This document shows, in pieces, positions 39,501 to 53,700 of a stretch of DNA of 64,000 bases (the stretch's first letter is position 1; each line of letters starts with the position of its first letter). The notes under the pieces were generated by a model that saw only the letters and a list, made by a program, of their open reading frames with translations, ran no database searches and was not told the DNA's origin. Position numbers and translations under genes: made by a program. Source of the stretch: Calliopsis andreniformis (lineage: Eukaryota; Arthropoda; Insecta; Hymenoptera; Andrenidae); the NCBI RefSeq assembly GCF_051401765.1, contig NW_027480429.1, positions 14,202,157 through 14,266,156 on the forward strand, written 5' to 3'.

Positions 39501-42500
39501 TTCTACATTCCGAGCAGCCTAGGATTCACTCTAGGGCGTTGCTCCACCAGATCGAATAGTTACGGCCTAAGAAGTCAGCTCCAGAAGCATAAAATACGAT
39601 ATAAATACAACAGCATTTCTATCGTATAACAGGAATAATTGCAACCAGTTTGAAAGTGATGGCCATTTCTACGATCCGGGCAAGCTAGGCTTCACCCTAT
39701 GCCGTTGTTCCACCAGATCGTATAGTTAGGGCTTAAGAAGTGAACGCCAGAAGCATAAAATGCAATAAAAATACAACAGTTTTTCCAATGTATAACAGGA
39801 TTAATTGCAACCAGTTTGAAAGTGATGGTCATTTCTCCTTTCCGGGCAACCTTGGCTTCACTCTAGGGCGTGGCTCCACCAGATCGAATGGTTAGTGCCT
39901 TAGAAGTCAACGCCAGAAGCATAAAATACAGTATAAATACAACAGCTTTTCCATCGTATAAAACGAATAATTGCAACAAGTATGAAACTTATGGACATTT
40001 CTACTTTCCGAGCAACCTAGGCTTCACCCTTGGGCGTTGCTCCAACAGATTGAATAGTTAGTGCCTTAGAAGTCAACGCCAGAAGCATAAAATACGATAT
40101 AAATACAACAGCGTTTGCATCGTATAAAACGAATAATTGCAACCAGTGTGAAAGTTATGGTCATTTCTACATTCCGAGCAACCTAGGATCCACTCTAGGG
40201 CGTTGCTCCACCAGATCGAATAGTTAGGTCCTTAGAATTAAACGCCAGGAGCATAAAATACGATATAAATACAACAGCGTTTGCATCGTATAAAACGAAT
40301 AATTGCAACCAGTGTGAAAGTTTTGGTCATTTCTACATTCCGAGCTACCCAGGATCCACTCTAGGGCGTTGCTCCACCAGATCGAATAGTTAGGTCCTTA
40401 GAAGTAAACGCCAGAAGCATAAAATACGATATAAATACAACAGCGTTTCCATCGTATAAAACGAATAATTGCAACCAGTATGAAACTTATGGTCATTTCT
40501 ACTTTCCGAACAACCTAGGCTTCACCCTAGGGCGTTGTTCCACCAGATCGAATAGTTAGGGCCTAAGAAGTGAACGCCAGAAGCATAAAATGCAATAAAA
40601 ATACAACAGTTTTTCCAATCTATAACAGGATTAATTGCAACCAGTTTGAAAGTTATGGTCATTTCTCCTTTCCGGGCAACCTAGGCTTCACCGTAGTGCG
40701 ATGCTCCAACAGATTGAATAGTTAGGGCCTTAGAAGTCAACGCCCGAAGCATAAAATACAAAATAAATAGAACAGTTTTTCCATCGAATAAAACGAATAA
40801 TTGCTACCGATGTGAAGGTTATGGTCATTTCTACGTTCCGGGCAGCCTAGGCTTCACCCTAGGGCGTTGTTCCACCAGATGGAATAGTTCGGGCATGAGA
40901 AGTCAACGCCAGAAGCATAAAATACGATATAAATACAACAGCTTTTCCATCGTATAAAACGAATAATTGCAACCTGTATGAAAGGTATGGTCATTTCTAC
41001 TTTCCGGGCAACCTAGGCTTCACCCTAGGGCGTTGCTCCAACAGATTGAATAGTTAGGGCCTTAGAAGTCAACGCCCGAAGCATAAAATACAAAATAAAT
41101 ATAACAGTTTTTCCACCGTATAAAACTAATAATTGCAACCAGTGTGAAAGTAATGGGCATTTCTACGTTCCGGGCAACCTAGGCTTCACTCTAGGGTGTT
41201 GCTCCACCACATCGAATAGCTACGGCCTTAGAAGTCAACGCCAGAAGCATAAAATACAGTATAAATACAACAGTTTTTCCATTGTATATCATGACTAATT
41301 GCAACCAGTGCGAAAGTAACGATCATTTCGACGTTTCGGGCATCCTAGGCTTACCTCTGAGGTGTTGCTCCACCAGATCGAAGAGTTAGGGTCTAAGAAG
41401 TCAACACCGGAAGCATAAAGTACAATATAAATGCAACAGCTTTTCCATCGTAGGAAACGAATAATTGCAACCTATGTGAAGGTTATGGTCATATCTACGT
41501 TCCGGGCAACCTTGGCTTCACTGTAGGGTGTTGCTCCACCAGATCGAATAGGTAGGGCCATAGAAGCCTACGCCCGAAGCATAAAATACAATAAATATAC
41601 GAGAGTTTTTCCATCCTATATCAGGAATAATTGCAACCAGTGTGAAAGTGATGGTCATTTCTACGTTCCGGGCAACGTAGGCTTCACTCCAGGGCGTTGT
41701 TCCACCAGATTGAACACTTAGGGCCTAAGAAGGCACCGCCAGAAGCATAAAATACAATATAAATACAACAGTTTTTCCATCGTATAAAACGAATAATTGC
41801 AACCAGTATGAAACTGATGGTCATTTCTACTTTCCGAGCAACCTAGGTTTCACCCTAGGGCGTTGCTCTAACAGATTGAATAGTTAGGGCCTTAGAAGTC
41901 AACGTCCGAAGCATAAAATGCAATAAAAATACAACAGTGTTTCCATCGTATAAAACGAATAATTGAAACGAGTTTGAAAGTGATGACCAATTCTACGTTC
42001 CGGGCAACCTAGGCTTCACTCTAGGGCGTTGCTCCACCAGATCGAATAGTTAGTGCCTTAGAAGTCAACGCCAGAAGCATAAAATACAATATAAATACAA
42101 CAGCTTTTCCATCGTATAAAACGAATAATTGCAACCAGTATGAAACTTGTGGTCATTTCTACTTTCCGAACAACCTAGGCTTCACCCTAGGGCGTTGCTC
42201 CCACAGATTGAATAGTTATGGCCTTAGAAGTCTACGCCCGAACCATAAAATGCAAAAAAATACAACAGTGTTTCCATCATATAACAGGAATAATTGCGAC
42301 CAGTTTGAAGGTGATGGGCAATTCTACGTTCCGGGCAATCTAGTCTTCACTCTAGGGCGTTGCTCCAACAGACCGAATAGTTAGTGCCTTAGAAGTCAAC
42401 GCCAGAAGCATAAAATACGATATAAATACAACAGCGTTTGCACCGTATAAAACGAATAATTGCAACCAGTGTGAAAGTTATGGTCATTTCTACATTCCGA

Positions 42501-44882
42501 GTAACCTGGGATCCACTCTAGGGCGTTGCTCCACCAGATCGAATAGTTAGGTCCATAGAAGTATACGCCAGAAGCATAAAATACGATATAAATACAACAG
42601 CGTTTGCATCGTATAAAACGAATAATTGCAACCAGCGTGAAAGTTATGGTCATTTCTACATTCCGAGCCACCTAGGATCCACTCTAGGGCGTTGCTCCAC
42701 CAGATCGAATAGTTAGGTCCTTAGAAGTAAACGCCAGAAGCATAAAATACGATATAAATAGAACAGCGTTTCCATCGTATAAAACGAATAACTGCAACCA
42801 GTGTGAAAGTTATGGTCATTTCTACATTCCGAACTACCTAGGATCCACTCTAGGGCGTTGCTCCACCAGATCGAATAGTTAGGTCCTTAGAAGTAAACGC
42901 CAGAAGCATAAAATACGATATAAATACAACAGCGTTTGCATCGTATAAAACGAATATTTGCAACCAGTGTGAAAGTTATGGTCATTTCTACATTCCGAGC
43001 AGCCTAGGATTCACTCTAGGGCGTTGCTCCACCAGATCGAATAGTTACGGCCTAAGAAGTCAGCTCCAGAAGCATAAAATACGATATAAATACAACAGCA
43101 TTTCCATCGTATAACAGGAATAATTGCAACCAGTTTGAAAGTGATGGCCATTTCTACGATCCGGGCAAGCTAGGCTTCACCCTATGCCGTTGTTCCACCA
43201 GATCGTATAGTTAGGGCTTAAGAAGTGAACGCCAGAAGCATAAAATGCAATAAAAATACAACAGTTTTTCCAATGTATAACAGGATTAATTGCAACCAGT
43301 TTGAAAGTGATGGTCTTTTCTCCTTTCCGGGCAACCTTGGCTTCACTCTAGGGCGTGGCTCCACCAGATCGAATGGTTAGTGCCTTAGAAGTCAACGCCA
43401 GAAGCATAAAATACAGTATAAATACAACAGCTTTTCCATCGTATAAAACGAATAATTGCAACAAGTATGAAACTTATGGACATTTCTACTTTCCGAGCAA
43501 CCTAGGCTTCACCCTTGGGCGTTGCTCCAACAGATTGAATAGTTAGTGCCTTAGAAGTCAACGCCAGAAGCATAAAATACGATATAAATACAACAGCGTT
43601 TGCATCGTATAAAACGAATAATTGCAACCAGTATGAAAGTTATGGTCATTTCTACATTCCGAGCAACCTAGGATCCACTCTAGGGCGTTGCTCCACCAGA
43701 TCGAATAGTTAGGTCCTTAGAATTAAACGCCAGGAGCATAAAATACGATATAAATACAACAGCGTTTGCATCGTATAAAACGAATAATTGCAACCAGTGT
43801 GAAAGTTTTGGTCATTTCTACATTCCGAGCTACCCAGGATCCACTCTAGGGCGTTGCTCCACCAGATCGAATAGTTAGGTCCTTAGAAGTAAACGCCAGA
43901 AGCATAAAATACGATATAAATACAACAGCGTTTCCATCGTATAAAACGAATAATTGCAACCAGTGTGAAAGTTATGGTCATTTCTACATTCCGAGCTACC
44001 CAGGATCCACTCTACGGCGTTGCTCCACCAGGTCGAATAGTTAGGTCCTTAGAAGTAAACGCCAGAAGCATAAAATACGATATAAATACAACAGCGTTTG
44101 CATCGTATAAAACGAATATTTGCAGCCAGTGTGAATGTTATGGTTATTTCTACATTCCGAGCAACCTAGGATTCACTCTAGGGCGTTGCTCCACCAGATC
44201 GAATAGTTAGGTCTTTAGAAGTAAACGCCAGAAGCATAAAATACGATATAAATACAACAGCGTTTCCATCGTATAAAACGAATAATTGCAGCCAGTGTGA
44301 AAGTTATGGTCATTTCTACGTTCCGGGCAAGCTAGGCTTCACCCTATGCCGTTGTTCCACCAGATCGTATAGTTAGGGCCTAAGAAGTGAACGCCAGAAG
44401 CATAAAATGCAATAAAAATACAACAGTTTTTCCAATGTATAACAGGATTAATTGCAACCAGTTTGAAAGTGATGGTCATTTCTCCTTTCCGGGCAACCTA
44501 GGCTTCACTCTAGGGCGTGGCTCCACCAGATCGAATGGTTAGTGCCTTAGAAGTCAACGCCAGAAGCATAAAATACAATATAAATACAACAGCTTTTCCA
44601 TCGTATAAAACGAATAATTGCAACCAGTATGAAACTTATGGACATTTCTACTTTCCGAGCAACCTAGGCTTCACCCTTGGGCGTTGCTCCAACAGATTGA
44701 ATAGTTAGTGCCTTAGAAGTCAAAGACAGAAGCATAAAATACGATATAAATACAACAGCGTTTGCATCGTACAAAACGAATAATTGCAACCAGTCTGAAA
44801 GTTATGGTCATTTCTACATTCCGAGCAACCCAGGATCCACTCTAGGGCGTTGCTCCACCAGATCGGATAGTTAGGTCCTTAG
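33597..44882 (+). repeat. 34-monomer higher-order repeat, two tandem copies (5,643 bp)
   Basis: Copies are about 33,597-39,239 and 39,240-44,882. Landmarks at constant 5,643-bp spacing include anchor P (34,227/39,870 and 37,712/43,355), anchor R (35,674/41,317) and blocks at 36,753/42,396, 38,322/43,965 and 38,874/44,517. The unit is 21 + 13 monomers. The end of copy 2 continues into 17 more monomers to complete the 51-monomer unit, so the two periods overlap. Confidence 0.88.
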
Positions 44883-47703
44883 AAGTAAACGCCAGAAGCA
44901 TAAAATACGATATAAATACAACAGCGTTTGCATCGTATAAAACGAATAATTGCAACCAGTGTGAACGTTATGGTCATTTCTACATTCCGAGCCACTTAGG
45001 ATCGACACTAGGGCGTTGCTCCACCAGATCGAATAGTTAGGTCCTTAGAAGTAAACGCCAGAAGCATAAAATACGATATAAATACAACAGCGTTTGCATC
45101 GTATAAAACGAATAATTGCAACCAGTGTGAACGTTATGGTCATTTCTACATTCCGAGCTACCCAGGATCCACTATACGGCGTTGCTCCACCAGGTCGAAT
45201 AGTTAGGTCCTTAGAAGTAAACGCCAGAAGCATAAAATACGATATAAATACAACAGCGTTTGCATCGTATAAAACGAATATTTGCAGCCAGTGTGAATGT
45301 TATGGTTATTTCTACATTCCGAGCAACCTAGGATTCACTCTAGGGCGTTGCTCCACCAGATCGAATAGTTAGGTCTTTAGAAGTAAACGCCAGAAGCATA
45401 AAATACGATATAAATACAACAGCTTCTCCATCGTATAAAAGGAATAATTGCAAACAGTGTGAAGGTAATGGTCATTTCTACGTTCCGGGCAAGCTAGGCT
45501 TCACCCTATGCCGTTGTTCCACCAGATCGAATAGTTAGGGCCTAAGAAGTGAACGCCAGAAGCATAAAATGCAATAAAAATACAACAGTTTTTCCAATCT
45601 ATAACAGGATTAATTGCAACCAGTTTGAAAGTTATGGTCATTTCTCCTTTCCGGGCAACCTAGGCTTCACCGTAGTGCGATGCTCCAACAGATTGAATAG
45701 TTAGGGCCTTAGAAGTCAACGCCCGAAGCATAAAATACAAAATAAATAGAACAGTTTTTCCATCGAATAAAACGAATAATTGCTACCGATGTGAAGGTTA
45801 TGGTCATTTCTACGTTCCGGGCAGCCTAGGCTTCACCCTAGGGCGTTGTTCCACCAGATGGAATAGTTCGGGCATGAGAAGTCAACGCCAGAAGCATAAA
45901 ATACGATATAAATACAACAGCTTTTCCATCGTAGAAAACGAATAATTGCAACCTGTATGAAAGGTATGGTCATTTCTACTTTCCGGGCAACCTAGGCTTC
46001 ACCCTAGGGCGTTGCTCCAACAGATTGAATAGTTAGGGCCTTAGAAGTCAACGCCCGAAGCATAAAATACAAAATAAATATAACAGTTTTTCCACCGTAT
46101 AAAACTAATAATTGCAACCAGTGTGAAAGTAATGGGCATTTCTACGTTCCGGGCAACCTAGGCTTCACTCTAGGGTGTTGCTCCACCACATCGAATAGCT
46201 ACGGCCTTAGAAGTCAACGCCAGAAGCATAAAATACAGTATAAATACAACAGTTTTTCCATTGTATAGCATGACTAATTGCAACCAGTGCGAAAGTAACG
46301 ATCATTTCGACGTTTCGGGCATCCTAGGCTTACCTCTGAGGTGTTGCTCCACCAGATCGAAGAGTTAGGGTCTAAGAAGTCAACACCGGAAGCATAAAGT
46401 ACAATATAAATGCAACAGCTTTTCCATCGTAGGTAACGAATAATTGCAACCTGTGTGAAGGTTATGGTCATATCTACGTTCCGGGCAACCTTGGCTTCAC
46501 TGTAGGGTGTTGCTCCACCAGATCGAATAGGTAGGGCCATAGAAGCCTACGCCCGAAGCATAAAATACAATAAATATACGAGAGTTTTTCCATCCTATAT
46601 CAGGAATAATTGCAACCAGTGTGAAAGTGATGGTCATTTCTACGTTCCGGGCAACGTAGGCTTCACTCCAGGGCGTTGTTCCACCAGATTGAACACTTAG
46701 GGCCTAAGAAGGCACCGCCAGAAGCATAAAATACAATATAAATACAACAGTTTTTCCATCGTATAAAACGAATAATTGCAACCAGTATGAAACTGATGGT
46801 CATTTCTACTTTCCGAGCAACCTAGGTTTCACCCTAGGGCGTTGCTCTAACAGATTGAATAGTTAGGGCCTTAGAAGTCAACGTCCGAAGCATAAAATGC
46901 AATAAAAATACAACAGTGTTTCCATCGTATAAAACGAATAATTGAAACGAGTTTGAAAGTGATGACCAATTCTACGTTCCGGGCAACCTAGGCTTCACTC
47001 TAGGGCGTTGCTCCACCAGATCGAATAGTTAGTGCCTTAGAAGTCAACGCCAGAAGCATAAAATACAATATAAATACAACAGCTTTTCCATCGTATAAAA
47101 CGAATAATTGCAACCAGTATGAAACTTATGGTCATTTCTACTTTCCGAACAACCTAGGCTTCACCCTAGGGCGTTGCTCCCACAGATTGAATAGTTATGG
47201 CCTTAGAAGTCTACGCCCGAACCATAAAATGCAAAAAAATACAACAGTGTTTCCATCATATAACAGGAATAATTGCGACCAGTTTGAAGGTGATGGGCAA
47301 TTCTACGTTCCGGGCAATCTAGTCTTCACTCTAGGGCGTTGCTCCAACAGACCGAATAGTTAGTGCCTTAGAAGTCAACGCCAGAAGCATAAAATACGAT
47401 ATAAATACAACAGCGTTTGCACCGTATAAAACGAATAATTGCAACCAGTGTGAAAGTTATGGTCATTTCTACATTCCGAGTAACCTGGGATCCACTCTAG
47501 GGCGTTGCTCCACCAGATCGAATAGTTAGGTCCATAGAAGTATACGCCAGAAGCATAAAATACGATATAAATACAACAGCGTTTGCATCGTATAAAACGA
47601 ATAATTGCAACCAGTGTGAAAGTTATGGTCATTTCTACATTCCGAGCCACCTAGGATCCACTCTAGGGCGTTGCTCCACCAGATCGAATAGTTAGGTCCT
47701 TAG
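39240..47703 (+). repeat. 51-monomer HOR unit, copy 1 (8,464 bp)
   Basis: Every landmark checked recurs exactly 8,464 bp downstream: 41,317/49,781, 42,396/50,860, 43,355/51,819, 43,965/52,429, 45,094/53,558, 46,296/54,760 and 47,375/55,839. Rare shared variants confirm a common origin: 'cctatgtgaagg', 'cttgtggtc', 'gatggtcttttctcc', 'aatagaacagcg', 'cgtaggtaacg' and 'ccactatacggcg'. The only difference I found by eye inside this pair is 39,619 (T) against 48,083 (C); a full alignment may show more. Confidence 0.9.
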
Positions 47704-50700
47704 AAGTAAACGCCAGAAGCATAAAATACGATATAAATACAACAGCGTTTCCATCGTATAAAACGAATAACTGCAACCAGTGTGAAAGTTATGGTCATTT
47801 CTACATTCCGAACTACCTAGGATCCACTCTAGGGCGTTGCTCCACCAGATCGAATAGTTAGGTCCTTAGAAGTAAACGCCAGAAGCATAAAATACGATAT
47901 AAATACAACAGCGTTTGCATCGTATAAAACGAATATTTGCAACCAGTGTGAAAGTTATGGTCATTTCTACATTCCGAGCAGCCTAGGATTCACTCTAGGG
48001 CGTTGCTCCACCAGATCGAATAGTTACGGCCTAAGAAGTCAGCTCCAGAAGCATAAAATACGATATAAATACAACAGCATTTCCATCGTATAACAGGAAT
48101 AATTGCAACCAGTTTGAAAGTGATGGCCATTTCTACGATCCGGGCAAGCTAGGCTTCACCCTATGCCGTTGTTCCACCAGATCGTATAGTTAGGGCTTAA
48201 GAAGTGAACGCCAGAAGCATAAAATGCAATAAAAATACAACAGTTTTTCCAATGTATAACAGGATTAATTGCAACCAGTTTGAAAGTGATGGTCATTTCT
48301 CCTTTCCGGGCAACCTTGGCTTCACTCTAGGGCGTGGCTCCACCAGATCGAATGGTTAGTGCCTTAGAAGTCAACGCCAGAAGCATAAAATACAGTATAA
48401 ATACAACAGCTTTTCCATCGTATAAAACGAATAATTGCAACAAGTATGAAACTTATGGACATTTCTACTTTCCGAGCAACCTAGGCTTCACCCTTGGGCG
48501 TTGCTCCAACAGATTGAATAGTTAGTGCCTTAGAAGTCAACGCCAGAAGCATAAAATACGATATAAATACAACAGCGTTTGCATCGTATAAAACGAATAA
48601 TTGCAACCAGTGTGAAAGTTATGGTCATTTCTACATTCCGAGCAACCTAGGATCCACTCTAGGGCGTTGCTCCACCAGATCGAATAGTTAGGTCCTTAGA
48701 ATTAAACGCCAGGAGCATAAAATACGATATAAATACAACAGCGTTTGCATCGTATAAAACGAATAATTGCAACCAGTGTGAAAGTTTTGGTCATTTCTAC
48801 ATTCCGAGCTACCCAGGATCCACTCTAGGGCGTTGCTCCACCAGATCGAATAGTTAGGTCCTTAGAAGTAAACGCCAGAAGCATAAAATACGATATAAAT
48901 ACAACAGCGTTTCCATCGTATAAAACGAATAATTGCAACCAGTATGAAACTTATGGTCATTTCTACTTTCCGAACAACCTAGGCTTCACCCTAGGGCGTT
49001 GTTCCACCAGATCGAATAGTTAGGGCCTAAGAAGTGAACGCCAGAAGCATAAAATGCAATAAAAATACAACAGTTTTTCCAATCTATAACAGGATTAATT
49101 GCAACCAGTTTGAAAGTTATGGTCATTTCTCCTTTCCGGGCAACCTAGGCTTCACCGTAGTGCGATGCTCCAACAGATTGAATAGTTAGGGCCTTAGAAG
49201 TCAACGCCCGAAGCATAAAATACAAAATAAATAGAACAGTTTTTCCATCGAATAAAACGAATAATTGCTACCGATGTGAAGGTTATGGTCATTTCTACGT
49301 TCCGGGCAGCCTAGGCTTCACCCTAGGGCGTTGTTCCACCAGATGGAATAGTTCGGGCATGAGAAGTCAACGCCAGAAGCATAAAATACGATATAAATAC
49401 AACAGCTTTTCCATCGTATAAAACGAATAATTGCAACCTGTATGAAAGGTATGGTCATTTCTACTTTCCGGGCAACCTAGGCTTCACCCTAGGGCGTTGC
49501 TCCAACAGATTGAATAGTTAGGGCCTTAGAAGTCAACGCCCGAAGCATAAAATACAAAATAAATATAACAGTTTTTCCACCGTATAAAACTAATAATTGC
49601 AACCAGTGTGAAAGTAATGGGCATTTCTACGTTCCGGGCAACCTAGGCTTCACTCTAGGGTGTTGCTCCACCACATCGAATAGCTACGGCCTTAGAAGTC
49701 AACGCCAGAAGCATAAAATACAGTATAAATACAACAGTTTTTCCATTGTATATCATGACTAATTGCAACCAGTGCGAAAGTAACGATCATTTCGACGTTT
49801 CGGGCATCCTAGGCTTACCTCTGAGGTGTTGCTCCACCAGATCGAAGAGTTAGGGTCTAAGAAGTCAACACCGGAAGCATAAAGTACAATATAAATGCAA
49901 CAGCTTTTCCATCGTAGGAAACGAATAATTGCAACCTATGTGAAGGTTATGGTCATATCTACGTTCCGGGCAACCTTGGCTTCACTGTAGGGTGTTGCTC
50001 CACCAGATCGAATAGGTAGGGCCATAGAAGCCTACGCCCGAAGCATAAAATACAATAAATATACGAGAGTTTTTCCATCCTATATCAGGAATAATTGCAA
50101 CCAGTGTGAAAGTGATGGTCATTTCTACGTTCCGGGCAACGTAGGCTTCACTCCAGGGCGTTGTTCCACCAGATTGAACACTTAGGGCCTAAGAAGGCAC
50201 CGCCAGAAGCATAAAATACAATATAAATACAACAGTTTTTCCATCGTATAAAACGAATAATTGCAACCAGTATGAAACTGATGGTCATTTCTACTTTCCG
50301 AGCAACCTAGGTTTCACCCTAGGGCGTTGCTCTAACAGATTGAATAGTTAGGGCCTTAGAAGTCAACGTCCGAAGCATAAAATGCAATAAAAATACAACA
50401 GTGTTTCCATCGTATAAAACGAATAATTGAAACGAGTTTGAAAGTGATGACCAATTCTACGTTCCGGGCAACCTAGGCTTCACTCTAGGGCGTTGCTCCA
50501 CCAGATCGAATAGTTAGTGCCTTAGAAGTCAACGCCAGAAGCATAAAATACAATATAAATACAACAGCTTTTCCATCGTATAAAACGAATAATTGCAACC
50601 AGTATGAAACTTGTGGTCATTTCTACTTTCCGAACAACCTAGGCTTCACCCTAGGGCGTTGCTCCCACAGATTGAATAGTTATGGCCTTAGAAGTCTACG

Positions 50701-53700
50701 CCCGAACCATAAAATGCAAAAAAATACAACAGTGTTTCCATCATATAACAGGAATAATTGCGACCAGTTTGAAGGTGATGGGCAATTCTACGTTCCGGGC
50801 AATCTAGTCTTCACTCTAGGGCGTTGCTCCAACAGACCGAATAGTTAGTGCCTTAGAAGTCAACGCCAGAAGCATAAAATACGATATAAATACAACAGCG
50901 TTTGCACCGTATAAAACGAATAATTGCAACCAGTGTGAAAGTTATGGTCATTTCTACATTCCGAGTAACCTGGGATCCACTCTAGGGCGTTGCTCCACCA
51001 GATCGAATAGTTAGGTCCATAGAAGTATACGCCAGAAGCATAAAATACGATATAAATACAACAGCGTTTGCATCGTATAAAACGAATAATTGCAACCAGC
51101 GTGAAAGTTATGGTCATTTCTACATTCCGAGCCACCTAGGATCCACTCTAGGGCGTTGCTCCACCAGATCGAATAGTTAGGTCCTTAGAAGTAAACGCCA
51201 GAAGCATAAAATACGATATAAATAGAACAGCGTTTCCATCGTATAAAACGAATAACTGCAACCAGTGTGAAAGTTATGGTCATTTCTACATTCCGAACTA
51301 CCTAGGATCCACTCTAGGGCGTTGCTCCACCAGATCGAATAGTTAGGTCCTTAGAAGTAAACGCCAGAAGCATAAAATACGATATAAATACAACAGCGTT
51401 TGCATCGTATAAAACGAATATTTGCAACCAGTGTGAAAGTTATGGTCATTTCTACATTCCGAGCAGCCTAGGATTCACTCTAGGGCGTTGCTCCACCAGA
51501 TCGAATAGTTACGGCCTAAGAAGTCAGCTCCAGAAGCATAAAATACGATATAAATACAACAGCATTTCCATCGTATAACAGGAATAATTGCAACCAGTTT
51601 GAAAGTGATGGCCATTTCTACGATCCGGGCAAGCTAGGCTTCACCCTATGCCGTTGTTCCACCAGATCGTATAGTTAGGGCTTAAGAAGTGAACGCCAGA
51701 AGCATAAAATGCAATAAAAATACAACAGTTTTTCCAATGTATAACAGGATTAATTGCAACCAGTTTGAAAGTGATGGTCTTTTCTCCTTTCCGGGCAACC
51801 TTGGCTTCACTCTAGGGCGTGGCTCCACCAGATCGAATGGTTAGTGCCTTAGAAGTCAACGCCAGAAGCATAAAATACAGTATAAATACAACAGCTTTTC
51901 CATCGTATAAAACGAATAATTGCAACAAGTATGAAACTTATGGACATTTCTACTTTCCGAGCAACCTAGGCTTCACCCTTGGGCGTTGCTCCAACAGATT
52001 GAATAGTTAGTGCCTTAGAAGTCAACGCCAGAAGCATAAAATACGATATAAATACAACAGCGTTTGCATCGTATAAAACGAATAATTGCAACCAGTATGA
52101 AAGTTATGGTCATTTCTACATTCCGAGCAACCTAGGATCCACTCTAGGGCGTTGCTCCACCAGATCGAATAGTTAGGTCCTTAGAATTAAACGCCAGGAG
52201 CATAAAATACGATATAAATACAACAGCGTTTGCATCGTATAAAACGAATAATTGCAACCAGTGTGAAAGTTTTGGTCATTTCTACATTCCGAGCTACCCA
52301 GGATCCACTCTAGGGCGTTGCTCCACCAGATCGAATAGTTAGGTCCTTAGAAGTAAACGCCAGAAGCATAAAATACGATATAAATACAACAGCGTTTCCA
52401 TCGTATAAAACGAATAATTGCAACCAGTGTGAAAGTTATGGTCATTTCTACATTCCGAGCTACCCAGGATCCACTCTACGGCGTTGCTCCACCAGGTCGA
52501 ATAGTTAGGTCCTTAGAAGTAAACGCCAGAAGCATAAAATACGATATAAATACAACAGCGTTTGCATCGTATAAAACGAATATTTGCAGCCAGTGTGAAT
52601 GTTATGGTTATTTCTACATTCCGAGCAACCTAGGATTCACTCTAGGGCGTTGCTCCACCAGATCGAATAGTTAGGTCTTTAGAAGTAAACGCCAGAAGCA
52701 TAAAATACGATATAAATACAACAGCGTTTCCATCGTATAAAACGAATAATTGCAGCCAGTGTGAAAGTTATGGTCATTTCTACGTTCCGGGCAAGCTAGG
52801 CTTCACCCTATGCCGTTGTTCCACCAGATCGTATAGTTAGGGCCTAAGAAGTGAACGCCAGAAGCATAAAATGCAATAAAAATACAACAGTTTTTCCAAT
52901 GTATAACAGGATTAATTGCAACCAGTTTGAAAGTGATGGTCATTTCTCCTTTCCGGGCAACCTAGGCTTCACTCTAGGGCGTGGCTCCACCAGATCGAAT
53001 GGTTAGTGCCTTAGAAGTCAACGCCAGAAGCATAAAATACAATATAAATACAACAGCTTTTCCATCGTATAAAACGAATAATTGCAACCAGTATGAAACT
53101 TATGGACATTTCTACTTTCCGAGCAACCTAGGCTTCACCCTTGGGCGTTGCTCCAACAGATTGAATAGTTAGTGCCTTAGAAGTCAAAGACAGAAGCATA
53201 AAATACGATATAAATACAACAGCGTTTGCATCGTACAAAACGAATAATTGCAACCAGTCTGAAAGTTATGGTCATTTCTACATTCCGAGCAACCCAGGAT
53301 CCACTCTAGGGCGTTGCTCCACCAGATCGGATAGTTAGGTCCTTAGAAGTAAACGCCAGAAGCATAAAATACGATATAAATACAACAGCGTTTGCATCGT
53401 ATAAAACGAATAATTGCAACCAGTGTGAACGTTATGGTCATTTCTACATTCCGAGCCACTTAGGATCGACACTAGGGCGTTGCTCCACCAGATCGAATAG
53501 TTAGGTCCTTAGAAGTAAACGCCAGAAGCATAAAATACGATATAAATACAACAGCGTTTGCATCGTATAAAACGAATAATTGCAACCAGTGTGAACGTTA
53601 TGGTCATTTCTACATTCCGAGCTACCCAGGATCCACTATACGGCGTTGCTCCACCAGGTCGAATAGTTAGGTCCTTAGAAGTAAACGCCAGAAGCATAAA